A stretch of 64,000 nucleotides of DNA from Anaerolineae bacterium (GTDB lineage: Bacteria > Chloroflexota > Anaerolineae > Aggregatilineales > Aggregatilineaceae). The DNA lies in the NCBI GenBank assembly GCA_023382715.1, contig JAHDWP010000002.1, positions 101,823 through 165,822 on the forward strand. The letters run 5' to 3'. The translations under genes were made by a program, and so were the position numbers. This document shows, one piece after another, positions 24,169 to 32,211 of this stretch; the stretch's first letter is position 1; each line of letters starts with the position of its first letter. The notes beneath the pieces are model-generated. The model did no database searches, had not been told where the DNA came from, and saw nothing but the letters and a program-made list of their open reading frames with translations.

Positions 24169-25563
24169 TCAAATCTGCTCAAAATAACGCGCGCGCTCCC
24201 AGCAGGTGACGGCTTCGTCGGCCTTGCGCTGCTCGGTGCGCGCATAGTGCAGGTAATGCTCCGCCACGTCCTCGCCGAACGCCGTCCGCGCCAGTTCGCT
24301 ACCCTCGAAGGCGGTGATGGCCTCTGGCAGCGAACGCGGCACGCGCGGCAGATCGCTGGCGACATAGGCGTTGCCGGGGAAGAGCGGCGGCGGCTCGATC
24401 TGCCGCTCGATCCCGTCCAGCGCCGCCGCCAACAGCGCGGCCTGGGCCAGGTACGGGTTGGCGTCCGCGCCAGGGATGCGACATTCCAGGCGCAGCCCAT
24501 CCCCGCTGCCGACGATACGGAAGCCGGTCGTGCGGTTGTCGTAGCCCCAGGTGATGGCCGTTGGCGCGAAGGACTCCGCCTGGAAGCGCTTGTACGAGTT
24601 GATCGTCGGCGCGAAGAACAGGGTCAGCGCGCGGGCGTGGGCCATCATCCCCCCGGCGGCCCAGCGGAAGGTGTCGCTGGCGGCCACCGGCAGCCCGTTG
24701 TTCGGTGCGCCTGCGGCGGCGAACGCATTATGCCCGCCGTTCGTGTTCCACAGGCTCAGGTGCAGGTGCATGCTGCTGCCCGCGTGGCGCTCGTCCCACT
24801 TGGCCATGAAGGTCAGGGCCAGCCCCTGCTGCATGGCGATCTCCTTAGCCATCTGCTTGAAGATCACCGTCCGGTCGCCCATAGTCAGCAGGTCGCTGTA
24901 GCGGATGTTGATCTCTTCCTGGCCCGCGCCCCATTCGCCTTTGCTGAACTCGACCGGGATGCCGGAGTCGCGCAGGTGCGCGCGGATGGGGCCGAGCAGC
25001 CGCTCGACCTTGCCCCCGGCCAGCAGGTGATAATCTTCGATGTACGCGCCGAAGGTGCGCAGGTCGTGATAGTGCTTCTCGCGGGCGGAGTCGTAAGTCT
25101 CCTGGAAGACGAAGAACTCCAGCTCGGTCGCGCCCAGCGCGGTGAGGCCCGCCGCGGCTGCGCGCTCGATCTGGCGGCGCAGCACCGAGCGCGGGGCGAT
25201 GGACACCAGCGCGCCCGTCGCCTCGTCGCGCACATCGCACAGGATGAGCGCCGAGCGGTCCAGCCAGGTGGCGCGGCGCAGCGTCGCCCAGTCCACCACG
25301 CCCCAGGCGTCCCGGTAGCCCGCCTCCCAGCCGGTATAGCGATAACCCGGCTCGGGGTTCATGGCCAGGTCGCAGGCGAGCAGGTAGTCGCAGAAGTGCA
25401 GGCCGTGCTCCGCTGTCGCCAGGAAATGGCGCGCGTCGTAGCGCTTGCCCAACAGCCGCCCGACCATATCGGGGAAGCCGACCAGGACGGTGGCGATCTC
25501 GCCGCGATCCACCGCCGTTGCCAGCGCCTCGCGACTCAACAGGCCTACACTGGATTCAGTCAC
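24169..25563 (-). CDS. glutamine synthetase family protein (gamma-glutamyl-amine ligase type)
   Basis: 464 residues. The N-terminal beta-grasp is followed by the ATP-grasp-like GS catalytic domain: GATELEFFVF (metal Glu pair), GAGQEEINIRYSDLLTMGDR, HAGSSMHLHLSLW (metal His), NSYKRF and NRTTGFRIVG..LECRIPGADANPYL (ATP/Arg and adenylyl-region motifs). It lacks the length and tail of GlnA and resembles PuuA/GlnA3-like ligases that attach glutamate to amines, polyamines or ethanolamine. A class I amidotransferase is divergently encoded next door, which in polyamine pathways removes such a glutamyl group. The exact amine is not deducible. Confidence 0.85.
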   Translation of the reverse strand: MTESSVGLLSREALATAVDRGEIATVLVGFPDMVGRLLGKRYDARHFLATAEHGLHFCDYLLACDLAMNPEPGYRYTGWEAGYRDAWGVVDWATLRRATWLDRSALILCDVRDEATGALVSIAPRSVLRRQIERAAAAGLTALGATELEFFVFQETYDSAREKHYHDLRTFGAYIEDYHLLAGGKVERLLGPIRAHLRDSGIPVEFSKGEWGAGQEEINIRYSDLLTMGDRTVIFKQMAKEIAMQQGLALTFMAKWDERHAGSSMHLHLSLWNTNGGHNAFAAAGAPNNGLPVAASDTFRWAAGGMMAHARALTLFFAPTINSYKRFQAESFAPTAITWGYDNRTTGFRIVGSGDGLRLECRIPGADANPYLAQAALLAAALDGIERQIEPPPLFPGNAYVASDLPRVPRSLPEAITAFEGSELARTAFGEDVAEHYLHYARTEQRKADEAVTCWERARYFEQI

Positions 25564-25640
25564 CGCTCATCTCCCCTCTCCGGGAGCAGCCCCATCTGAC
25601 GAGCGTTCTATCTTACCTCACCCCGGCAGAACAAGCCGAC

Positions 25641-25712
25641 TCCGCGTTTACCTCACCCCCGCCCGGCGGTCGGCGAGTCGCTGCCAACCTGGGCACGCAT
25701 CTGTTCGCAGCA
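25641..25712. repeat. Family D MITE-like repeat, partial
   Basis: CCTCACCCCCGCCCGGCGGT core followed by GCGAGTCGCTGCCAACCTGGGCACGCA, which matches the right end of the element at 29880-29977. The left terminal repeat is missing. Confidence 0.7.
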
Positions 25713-25715
25713 AGG

Positions 25716-25749
25716 GGTAGTATTTTTCGCCCACATGGTGTATTTTCGG
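25716..25749. promoter_or_regulatory. direct repeats in a divergent intergenic region
   Basis: GGTAGTATTTTTCG (25716-25729) and TGGTGTATTTTCGG (25736-25749) repeat a TATTTT(T)CG core exactly 20 bases apart, about two helical turns. Situated between the divergent GS-like and amidotransferase genes, they may be a tandem operator. No good -35/-10 pair was seen. Confidence 0.4.
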
Positions 25750-25787
25750 AAGCGCACGGACCCTGTTTGAAAAGGAACAATTACACA

Positions 25788-26654
25788 ATGCACAAAGACC
25801 TGAAGCTCACCATCGCCATCCTCAACGGCTATCCCAAGACCAGCCGCGAGCGTTTCGATACCGCCAACGTGGGGCACCCGCACGATATGTACGCCCGCTT
25901 TCTACGCAGCTACGTGCCCCAGGTGACGCTCGATGTGCTCTTCATCGCCGACCTGGACAGCGCCCTGCCGACCGGCGCCAACCTGCGCTCCTACGACGCC
26001 TACCTCTTCACCGGCTCGGACCTGACCATCTATCACACCGACGATCCGCGCGTGACGCGCCAGGTCGAGCTGGCGCGGGCCATCTTCGAGGCGGGCGTGC
26101 CCTGCTACGGAAGCTGCTGGGGCGTCCAGATGGCCGCTTATGCCGCTGGCGGTGAAGTGCGCAAGAACCCGAAAGGCCGCGAGTGGAGCATCGCGCGCCG
26201 CATCACGCGCACCGACGCCGGCAAGGCGCACCCGCTGCTGGCGGGCAAGCCTGACGTGTACGACGGCTTCATCATGCATCTGGACGAGGTCGTCACCCTG
26301 CCGCGCGGCGCGACGCTGCTGGCTGTCAACGAGCACACTCATGTGCAGGCGCTCGAAGTCAAGCACAAGAACGGCACCTTCTGGTCTACGCAGTACCATC
26401 CGGAGTACAACTTTTACGAGATGGCCCGCCTGATCAGCGCCCGCGCCGAACCGCTTGTTAAGGAAGGCTTCTTCGCCACCACCGAGGACGTGCAGGCCTA
26501 TGCCGACGCCATGTTCGCCTTGCACGCCAACCCGGACGACCCGGCCCTGCGCGAGCGCTTCGCCGTCGGCGCGGACATCATTGACCCCGTCTACCGCGAA
26601 GCCGAGCTGCGCAACTGGATTGACGCGCTGGTCATCCCTTCGCGCAGGCGCTAG
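25788..26654 (+). CDS. class I glutamine amidotransferase-like protein
   Basis: 288 residues from ATG 25788; AAGGA lies 11 bases upstream. The GATase1 triad is visible: nucleophile C110 in YGSCWGVQMAAY and H204/E206 in STQYHPEYNF. It resembles the GuaA-glutaminase-like stand-alone group and, functionally, gamma-glutamyl hydrolases such as PuuD; it lacks a synthetase domain. The divergent neighbour is a GS-like ligase, so the pair may make and cleave a gamma-glutamyl amine (inference). A C-terminal extension of about 80 residues after the catalytic domain is all-helical in appearance and of unknown role. Confidence 0.82.
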   Translation: MHKDLKLTIAILNGYPKTSRERFDTANVGHPHDMYARFLRSYVPQVTLDVLFIADLDSALPTGANLRSYDAYLFTGSDLTIYHTDDPRVTRQVELARAIFEAGVPCYGSCWGVQMAAYAAGGEVRKNPKGREWSIARRITRTDAGKAHPLLAGKPDVYDGFIMHLDEVVTLPRGATLLAVNEHTHVQALEVKHKNGTFWSTQYHPEYNFYEMARLISARAEPLVKEGFFATTEDVQAYADAMFALHANPDDPALRERFAVGADIIDPVYREAELRNWIDALVIPSRRR

Positions 26655-26665
26655 GGCGTGGATGG

Positions 26666-26778
26666 AAATCCCCTCTCCCCCTGCGCCCCTGTCCCTCGAT
26701 AGGGCGAGGGGAAACCCGGTACTTCGCCCCCTTTCTTCCCCTAGAGGGAGAAAGGGGCGGGGGATGGGGGATAAGCCG
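26666..26778. repeat. Family A palindromic repeat
   Basis: Arms CCCCTCTCCCCCTGCGCCCC and CCCTTTCTTCCCCTAGAGGG, then AGAAAGGGGCGGGGGATGGG. It ends in the GGGGATGGGGGATAA motif of the family. It separates the amidotransferase and deoR-type genes. Confidence 0.75.
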
Positions 26779-26830
26779 GCTGTGATGCTTTGTGCCTATT
26801 TCAACATAATTCAACACAAAGCGCAAGTGA

Positions 26831-26854
26831 TTCGTGTGGGTATTTTGACACGAA
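26831..26854. promoter_or_regulatory. inverted repeat upstream of the DeoR-family gene
   Basis: TTCGTGT and ACACGAA are exact complements separated by 10 bases, ending 23 bases before the GTG start. TTCG-containing inverted repeats are typical DeoR/GlpR-family sites, so autoregulation is likely. A TTCAACA word is also directly repeated just upstream (26800-26818). Confidence 0.55.
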
Positions 26855-26877
26855 ACCGGAGAAAAGAGGCAGGTATC

Positions 26878-27663
26878 GTGATCGCACGGGAGCGGCAGAA
26901 GATCATCCTGCAGATCATCGCCGAGCAAGGTGTCGTCACCGTCGCCGAACTGTGCCAGCGCTTCGGTGTGTCGGATATGACCATTCGCCGCGACTTCACC
27001 ATCCTCGAACAGGCCAGCCTGCTGCGGCGTATTCACGGCGGGGCGGTCAGCGCGCGCGGGCGGAGCTACGAGCCGCCCGTGCTGACGCGCGTCCACGAGA
27101 TGCCCGAAGCCAAGCGCGCCATCGGCAAGCTGGCTGCTTCGCTCGTCCACGAGGGCGACAGCATCGCCCTGGACATTGGCACGACCACGCTGGAGCTGGC
27201 CCGCCATCTGACCGGCCTGCAGGACATCACCGTGCTGACCAACGCCCTGCCCATCGCCAGCCTGCTCACCGATCAGCCCGGCATCCGCCTCATGCTGTGC
27301 GGCGGCGTCGTGCGCCCCGGCGAGCGCTCGTTGATCGGCCCGATCGCCGAATACACCCTCAGCCAGTTCTACGTGGACAAGGCGTTCCTGGGCATTGGCG
27401 GCGTGGACCTGGAAGCCGGGCTGACCGAGTACAATACCGACGATGCTCAGATCAAGCGCACTATGATCCGCAACGCCCAGCGCCGGATTCTGCTGTCAGA
27501 CAGCCGCAAGTTTGGGCTGAAGACGTTCGCCAGCGTTGCGCCGCTGTCCGCCGTGACCGACATCGTGACTGACAACGGTCTCGGCGCAGAATACCGCGAA
27601 GCCCTGGAACGCGAGGGCATCGCCGTCCATATCGCCGCCCTGGCGGGCGAGGACAATCCCTGA
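26878..27663 (+). CDS. DeoR/GlpR-family transcriptional regulator
   Basis: 261 residues from GTG 26878 (GAGGC upstream); the longer open frame runs back through a repeat and is not used. The N-terminal HTH is RQKIILQIIAEQGVVTVAEL followed by VSDMTIRRDFTILEQASLLRRIHGGA, the classic DeoR recognition helix and wing. The C-terminal sensor domain has DSIALDIGTTTLELARHL, NALPIASLL and GIGGVDLEAGLTEYN, the phosphosugar-binding loops. It probably controls the two genes downstream (phosphatase-superfamily enzyme and MFS transporter) and itself. Confidence 0.9.
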   Translation: MIARERQKIILQIIAEQGVVTVAELCQRFGVSDMTIRRDFTILEQASLLRRIHGGAVSARGRSYEPPVLTRVHEMPEAKRAIGKLAASLVHEGDSIALDIGTTTLELARHLTGLQDITVLTNALPIASLLTDQPGIRLMLCGGVVRPGERSLIGPIAEYTLSQFYVDKAFLGIGGVDLEAGLTEYNTDDAQIKRTMIRNAQRRILLSDSRKFGLKTFASVAPLSAVTDIVTDNGLGAEYREALEREGIAVHIAALAGEDNP

Positions 27664-27712
27664 CTGGCTCTTTGCTCGCGCCACCATCCACCCACGAGGC
27701 CCGATTGCACCC

Positions 27713-28519
27713 ATGATCCACAAGACAATCCTCACCATCTTCGACGGCTGCCGCCCCGACGCCCTGGCCCAGGCCCACACCCCGAACGCCGATCGTTTGT
27801 GGCAGGGGGGGGCCTATACCTGGCGCGCCCAGTCGGTCATGCCCAGCTACACGCTGCCGGCGCATATGTCCATGTTTCGCGGCGTCGCCCCCGCCCGGCA
27901 CGGCGTGACTGACAACGTCTTCCAGCCGTCCGCCATCGCCTTCCCCAGCATCGTAGACGTGGCCCACCACAACGGGCGGCAGACGGCCATGTTCTACAGT
28001 TGGGAGCAACTGCGCGATCTGTCAGCGCATGGCAGCCTGACCGTCAGTTATTGCCGCGATGGGGCCGTCACTGCCGAGGCCGACCAGATCGTGGCGGCGC
28101 AGGCCGCCAGTCTGCTCGTGGCCGAGCAGCCCGACCTGGTCGTGATCTACCTGGCCGAGTCCGACCTGGTGGGGCACGCCGCCGGGTGGATGTCTGCGCC
28201 GTACATCGCGGCGATTGAGCGCATGGATCGCGCGCTGGGCGGCGTGCTCGACGCGCTGGAGCGCGCCGGGCTGCGCGACGAGTACACCGTGCTGCTGCTG
28301 GCCGATCACGGCGGGCACGACTTCACGCACGGCACCGACTCGCCGGAAGACCTGACCATCCCCTGGATTCTCAACGGTCCGCCGGTTAAAGCGGGGCACG
28401 CCATCAACGGGCCGGTGCGCATTTTCGACACGGCGGCGACCATCGCCCATTTGCTGGGGATTCCCTGTCCTCAGGTGTGGGAGGGCCAGCCCGTCTGGGA
28501 AGCCCTGCGCGATGAATAA
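27713..28519 (+). CDS. alkaline phosphatase superfamily / type I phosphodiesterase-like protein
   Basis: 268 residues. Metal and nucleophile residues of the superfamily can be seen in order: the aspartate in IFDGCRPDA, the Thr nucleophile region SYTLPAHMSMFRG, DLVGHAAG, LLADHGGHDFTHG and the final aspartate/histidine block. This is the nucleotide pyrophosphatase/phosphodiesterase-like subgroup, which hydrolyses phosphate mono- or diesters, but it has no signal peptide. It is shorter than most members (usually above 300 residues). It overlaps the MFS gene by 8 bases and follows a DeoR regulator, suggesting uptake and dephosphorylation of one compound. Confidence 0.82.
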   Translation: MIHKTILTIFDGCRPDALAQAHTPNADRLWQGGAYTWRAQSVMPSYTLPAHMSMFRGVAPARHGVTDNVFQPSAIAFPSIVDVAHHNGRQTAMFYSWEQLRDLSAHGSLTVSYCRDGAVTAEADQIVAAQAASLLVAEQPDLVVIYLAESDLVGHAAGWMSAPYIAAIERMDRALGGVLDALERAGLRDEYTVLLLADHGGHDFTHGTDSPEDLTIPWILNGPPVKAGHAINGPVRIFDTAATIAHLLGIPCPQVWEGQPVWEALRDE

Positions 28520-29816
28520 CCCCGCCCTGACTGCCTGGCGGCAGCGACTCGCCCCAGAGTGGGCGCTGCATATCGTCGGGCTGGGCGTGGCCATCTCTCT
28601 GCTCGGCGACCTGACGCTCTACGTCGTACTGCCCACGCACACCAAAGAGGCCGGGATCGTGCTGGCCAATGTGGGGCTGATGCTCTCCGCCAACCGCCTG
28701 ATCCGTCTCTTCATCAACGGGCCGCTGGGCGTGATCATCGAGCGCATTCCGCGCCGGCGCATCGCTGTGCCGGCGCTGTTTTTCGGGGCGCTCTCGTCGC
28801 TGCTCTACACCGTCCCCGGCTTCTGGCCGCTGCTGATCGGGCGTCTGCTGTGGGGCACGGCCTGGGCGGGCATCTGGCTGAGCGCCAGCACGATGGCCCT
28901 GGACCTGTCCACCTTTGCCAACCGGGGGCGCTTCGTGGGCCGCCTGCAAATGTGGTTCTTCCTGGGGTCGGGCGGGGCCGCGCTGGCCGGCGGCGCGCTG
29001 ACCGACTGGCTGGGCTACAGCGCGGCGCTGCGCGTCTGCTCCGCCATCACGCTGATCGCGGCGCTGCTGTGGCTGCTGCTGCTGCCGGAGACGCAGCCTG
29101 CGCACCCGTCGCGCTCGCCCGCCGCCGAGCACGCGCAGCCAGGGATGCCTGCCCCGCCGCCGAACAAGCGCCTGCCGCTGGCGGTCGCCATCGCGCTGCT
29201 GGGCGTCAACTGGCTGATCTTCATCGGCATCCTGGGCGCGGTGCTGCCGCTGCTGCTGGAAGATCGCATCGGCGAGACGGTGCGCGTGGCCGGGACGATC
29301 ATCTACCTGTCCACCTTCACCGGGGCGATGGCGGCGGGCAGCCAGGCGCTCGGCCTGCTGGCCTCGCCGCTTTCCGGCTGGCTCAGCGATCTGACCGGCA
29401 ACCGTTGGCGGCTGGTTATCTTTGCGCTGGTGCTGGGCGCCGCTTCGATGGCGCTGACGGCGGGGGGCAGGGGGGTCGTCGTGGTGACGGCGATCATGCT
29501 CAGCTCCATCGCCACCAGCGTCCTGCAGACGCAGGTGATGACCCTTGTCGGCGATTACGCTGGCGAGAACAGCCGGGGGCGCATCCTGGGGATCATCAAC
29601 ACCATCGGCGACGGCGGCAGCGCCGCCGGGCCGCTGATCGCCTATGCGCTGCTGCCGCTGGTGACCATCGGCGGCCTGTTCTGGCTGGCGACGGGTATCC
29701 TGCTGGCGGCGCTGCCCGGCGCGCTGTGGATCGCCCGCCAGGAGGCGCGGGAGCTGCGGGCCGGTAAAGTGATCTCCCACCCCAGGCCGCTCCCCCACGA
29801 AGAGGGAGGGGCTTAG
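28512..29816 (+). CDS. MFS transporter
   Basis: 434 residues, twelve predicted helices in two halves split by a charged loop near residues 195-220 (TQPAHPSRSPAAEHAQPG...). MFS motif A-like residues appear after helix 2 (NGPLGVIIERIPRRR) and again in the second half (SGWLSDLTGNRWR). The start overlaps the preceding gene by 8 bases, so translation is coupled. The substrate is unknown. The last 12 residues (HPRPLPHEEGGA) and the stop codon are encoded by a family A repeat (29776 onward), so the original C-terminus was probably replaced. Confidence 0.88.
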   Translation: MNNPALTAWRQRLAPEWALHIVGLGVAISLLGDLTLYVVLPTHTKEAGIVLANVGLMLSANRLIRLFINGPLGVIIERIPRRRIAVPALFFGALSSLLYTVPGFWPLLIGRLLWGTAWAGIWLSASTMALDLSTFANRGRFVGRLQMWFFLGSGGAALAGGALTDWLGYSAALRVCSAITLIAALLWLLLLPETQPAHPSRSPAAEHAQPGMPAPPPNKRLPLAVAIALLGVNWLIFIGILGAVLPLLLEDRIGETVRVAGTIIYLSTFTGAMAAGSQALGLLASPLSGWLSDLTGNRWRLVIFALVLGAASMALTAGGRGVVVVTAIMLSSIATSVLQTQVMTLVGDYAGENSRGRILGIINTIGDGGSAAGPLIAYALLPLVTIGGLFWLATGILLAALPGALWIARQEARELRAGKVISHPRPLPHEEGGA

Positions 29817-29862
29817 CCCGCGCATCGCTCGCCCTTCCCCCACATGGGGAAGGGCCGAGGAT
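29776..29862. repeat. Family A palindromic repeat overlapping the MFS C-terminus
   Basis: CTCCCACCCCAGGCCGCTCC then CCCACGAAGAGGGAGGGGCT and CCCTTCCCCCACATGGGGAAGG, ending GAGGATGGGG. The first part lies inside the MFS reading frame and supplies its stop at 29814-29816. Confidence 0.8.
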
Positions 29863-29879
29863 GGGGAGCGCTACACCCC

Positions 29880-29977
29880 GTGTGTGCAAAATCTGTCAGG
29901 CGGTAGGGGCACCCCTCTGCTGCGCCCTGGCTGACCTCACCCCCGCCCGGCGAGTCGCTGTCAGCCTTTGCACGCAC
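29880..29977. repeat. Family D MITE-like repeat with terminal inverted repeats
   Basis: Best copy of the family. The left end GTGTGTGCAAAATCTGTCAG (29880-29899) and the complement of the right end, GTGCGTGCAAAGGCTGACAG (from 29977), match at 16 of 20 positions. The middle holds CTGACCTCACCCCCGCCCGG. It has no coding capacity and abuts the aroE stop. Confidence 0.75.
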
Positions 29978-29980
29978 CCG

Positions 29981-30838
29981 CTACACCCCCAGCGCAGCGC
30001 GCAGCGCCTGTTTCATGACGGCTTCGGGCGCTTTTTCGCCCGTCCACATCTCGAAGCCGATCGCGCCCTGATAGACCAGCATCGAAAGCCCGTCGAGCAC
30101 CGGCAGACCGCGCGCCCTGGCCGCCGCCAGCAGGCGCGTCTCCGGCGGGTTGAAGACCACGTCGCTGACCAGCATGTGGGCCGGCGCATCGTCCAGGGAG
30201 ACGGCGGGCATCCCGTCCACGTCCGGGTAGAGGCCGATGGACGTGGCCTGCACCAGGATGTCCGTCTCGGCAGGGACGCGGTAGACGCCGCGCCACGCCT
30301 CGAAGCGCACGGCGGCGGGCGTGTTGGCGCGCAGATCGGCGGCCACACCCTCACCGCGCGCGGGCGTGCGGTTGACCACCGTGATCTGCGCCGCGCCGGC
30401 CAGGGCCAGCTCGGTGGCGACGGCGCGCGCCGCCCCGCCCGCGCCCAGGACGACCACGCGCGCCCCCGCCGGGTCAAGCCCGGCGTCCTGGCGCACGCCG
30501 CGCAGGAAACCCTTGCCGTCCGTGTTCTCGCCGATCAGCCGCTCCCCGTCGCGGCGCACGGTGTTCACCGCGCCGATGACCGCTGCGTCTGGCGCGATCT
30601 CGTCGAGATACTGCATCACGGCCACCTTGTGGGGAATGGTCAGGTTGATGCCGCGCATCCCGAAGGCGCGCACGCCAACCAGGGCGTCGGCCAGCCGTTC
30701 GGGGGGCACCTCGATGTTCAGGTAGCGCCAGTTCAGCCCGGCGGCGGCGAAGGCCGCCTCCTGCATGACGCCGGTGGGATTCTCCGCGACCGGACGCCCC
30801 AGCACGCCCACAAGCTCGGCCTGGTAATTGGCAGGCAT
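29981..30838 (-). CDS. aroE: shikimate dehydrogenase
   Basis: 285 residues from ATG 30836-30838, with AAGGAG six bases upstream; the frame is open nine codons further without SD. The N-terminal substrate domain has GRPVAENPTGVMQEAAF, MRGINLTIPHK (catalytic Lys) and GAVNTV; GENTDGKGFL carries the catalytic Asp. The cofactor domain has VVLGAGGAARAVATEL and NRTPAR, indicating NADP(H). It reduces 3-dehydroshikimate to shikimate. It appears monocistronic. The stop lies just inside the outer edge of a MITE-like repeat. Confidence 0.93.
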   Translation of the reverse strand: MPANYQAELVGVLGRPVAENPTGVMQEAAFAAAGLNWRYLNIEVPPERLADALVGVRAFGMRGINLTIPHKVAVMQYLDEIAPDAAVIGAVNTVRRDGERLIGENTDGKGFLRGVRQDAGLDPAGARVVVLGAGGAARAVATELALAGAAQITVVNRTPARGEGVAADLRANTPAAVRFEAWRGVYRVPAETDILVQATSIGLYPDVDGMPAVSLDDAPAHMLVSDVVFNPPETRLLAAARARGLPVLDGLSMLVYQGAIGFEMWTGEKAPEAVMKQALRAALGV

Positions 30839-30937
30839 ATCTGCTCCTTTCCGTTGATCAGCCACGTGTCACCTGGGCGTAGTATAGACTGTTTGGCGAC
30901 ACGGCAGTAGGGAGCTTTCACGGCGGGGTGTACAGCG

Positions 30938-31045
30938 GGGTGTGCACAAAGCCGCTGCCAGCGACTCGCCTGACACCGGGCGGGGGTGAGGTCCACGCCC
31001 TGCGCCCGGCGAGTGGCTGTCAGCTTTTGCCTGCTCCCTGGCCCG
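30938..31045. repeat. Family D MITE-like repeat
   Basis: Left GTGTGCACAAAGCCGCTGCC, right end GAGTGGCTGTCAGCTTTTGC; the core is inverted (CCGGGCGGGGGTGAGGT). It lies between aroE and the small zinc-protein gene. TATACT at 31077-31082 beyond it is a possible -10 for the next gene. Confidence 0.7.
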
Positions 31046-31137
31046 CCCCCTCTTTCTTTTCCGCCGTGCGTTGGTGTATACTCTTCGCACATCGTCGAGC
31101 CGCCCTCTTACTGCCGGGCCGCCGGGGGAGTCCCACT

Positions 31138-31350
31138 ATGAAGTGCATTCATTGCAATGAGCAAGCGCAGGCGATCTGCCGCTGGTGCGGGCGTGCGGTG
31201 TGCGGCCAGCACATCAAGCCCATGACCTACATCATCTCAGTCTATGTGGGCGGCAAGAAGGTGCCCAAGTCGCTGGTTGTCGCCGACGCGGTATGGTGCG
31301 GCGTCTGCAAGCCGCAGCCAGAGCCGATTGAAATGCCCTACCTGGACTGA
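31138..31350 (+). CDS. small zinc-finger (B-box-like) protein
   Basis: 70 residues from ATG 31138, with GGGGGAG seven bases upstream. The pattern C3-x2-C6 ... C14-x2-C17 ... C22-x2-H25 and a later CGVC pair can hold one or two zinc ions. The first part (MKCIHCNEQAQAICRWCGRA) resembles B-box or DUF2180-type small zinc proteins of unclear function. It precedes the tandem-FHA gene on the same strand by 81 bases and may belong to its unit. No catalytic domain is present; function is unknown. Confidence 0.75.
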   Translation: MKCIHCNEQAQAICRWCGRAVCGQHIKPMTYIISVYVGGKKVPKSLVVADAVWCGVCKPQPEPIEMPYLD

Positions 31351-31352
31351 AG

Positions 31353-31431
31353 TTGTTGGTGGTTGGTTTCTGGTTGTTGGTAGCTGGGAGTCTCTGCAAC
31401 CACCAACCACCCTACAGGGGACAACGAGCGC
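31353..31431. repeat. short-word hairpin between small genes
   Basis: TTGGTGGTTGGTTTCTGGTT on the left and ACCACCAACCACC on the right form a stem around a loop of about 30 bases. A related set (ACCAACAACCATTCACCAA) precedes the next gene at 32160-32208. Confidence 0.6.
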
Positions 31432-32127
31432 ATGAGCGAGCAGGCAGCAGGTCTGGCCAAAATCACCTGGGACGATCCCGACAGCGGCGAGCGCCGCGAG
31501 TACGTGCTGGCCGCCGGCGCGACGGCGACCATCGGGCGCAGCGCCGACAACCCGATCCACATCCCGGAGCGGCACGTTTCGCGCGAGCACGCTGTGATCA
31601 ACTTCCGCGATGGCATCTTCATGATCACCGACCTGGGCAGCGCCAACGGCACCTTTGTCAATGACAAGCGGCTCACAGACCCCTTCCCGCTGGCGCATGG
31701 CGACGTGATCCGGCTCTACGTGCCGCTCCTGCATTTTTCGGCGCTGGTCACTGAGAAGGAGAAGGAGCAGGCCAAGCTGACCGGCACGCTGATCGTGCCG
31801 GCGAGCGGCGGCGGAATGCCCGCGCTGCATATCACGTCCGGGCCGCAGGAGGGCGCGACCATCGCCCTGCTCTCCCCGCTCGCAAGGGTGGGCCGCGCCA
31901 CGCGCGACGCCACCTGGGACATCGCCCTGCAGGATCGCGCCGTCTCGCGCCCGCACTGCGAGATCGCCCTGGGCGAAGGGGGCACCTGGGCCATCCGCGA
32001 CCTGGGCAGCGCCAATGGCACCATTGTCAACGGCATCCCGCTGAGCGGTGAGGAGCCGCACGTCCTGCTCGACGGGGCGGTGATCACCGTCGGCGAGACG
32101 ACGATGCTCTTTCGCCTGGGCGCATAA
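31432..32127 (+). CDS. protein with two FHA domains
   Basis: 231 residues, almost entirely two forkhead-associated domains that bind phosphothreonine peptides. Domain 1 (about residues 25-85): TIGRSADNPIHIPERHVSREH and DLGSANGTFVNDKRL. Domain 2 (about 125-205): ARVGRATRDATWDIALQDRAVSRPHCEI and DLGSANGTIVNG. Both keep the Gly-Arg, Ser-Arg-x-His and Asn residues that contact phosphothreonine. There is no membrane segment. The next gene encodes a membrane metalloprotease with repeated [DE]-[EG]-T-[LV] motifs, which could be its ligands (inference). Confidence 0.9.
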   Translation: MSEQAAGLAKITWDDPDSGERREYVLAAGATATIGRSADNPIHIPERHVSREHAVINFRDGIFMITDLGSANGTFVNDKRLTDPFPLAHGDVIRLYVPLLHFSALVTEKEKEQAKLTGTLIVPASGGGMPALHITSGPQEGATIALLSPLARVGRATRDATWDIALQDRAVSRPHCEIALGEGGTWAIRDLGSANGTIVNGIPLSGEEPHVLLDGAVITVGETTMLFRLGA

Positions 32128-32211
32128 ATTGCGGTGCCCTTCATCCAGACCGATCACCGATAACTGATCACCAACAACCATTCACCAATAACCAACTGCC
32201 AATAACCAACC

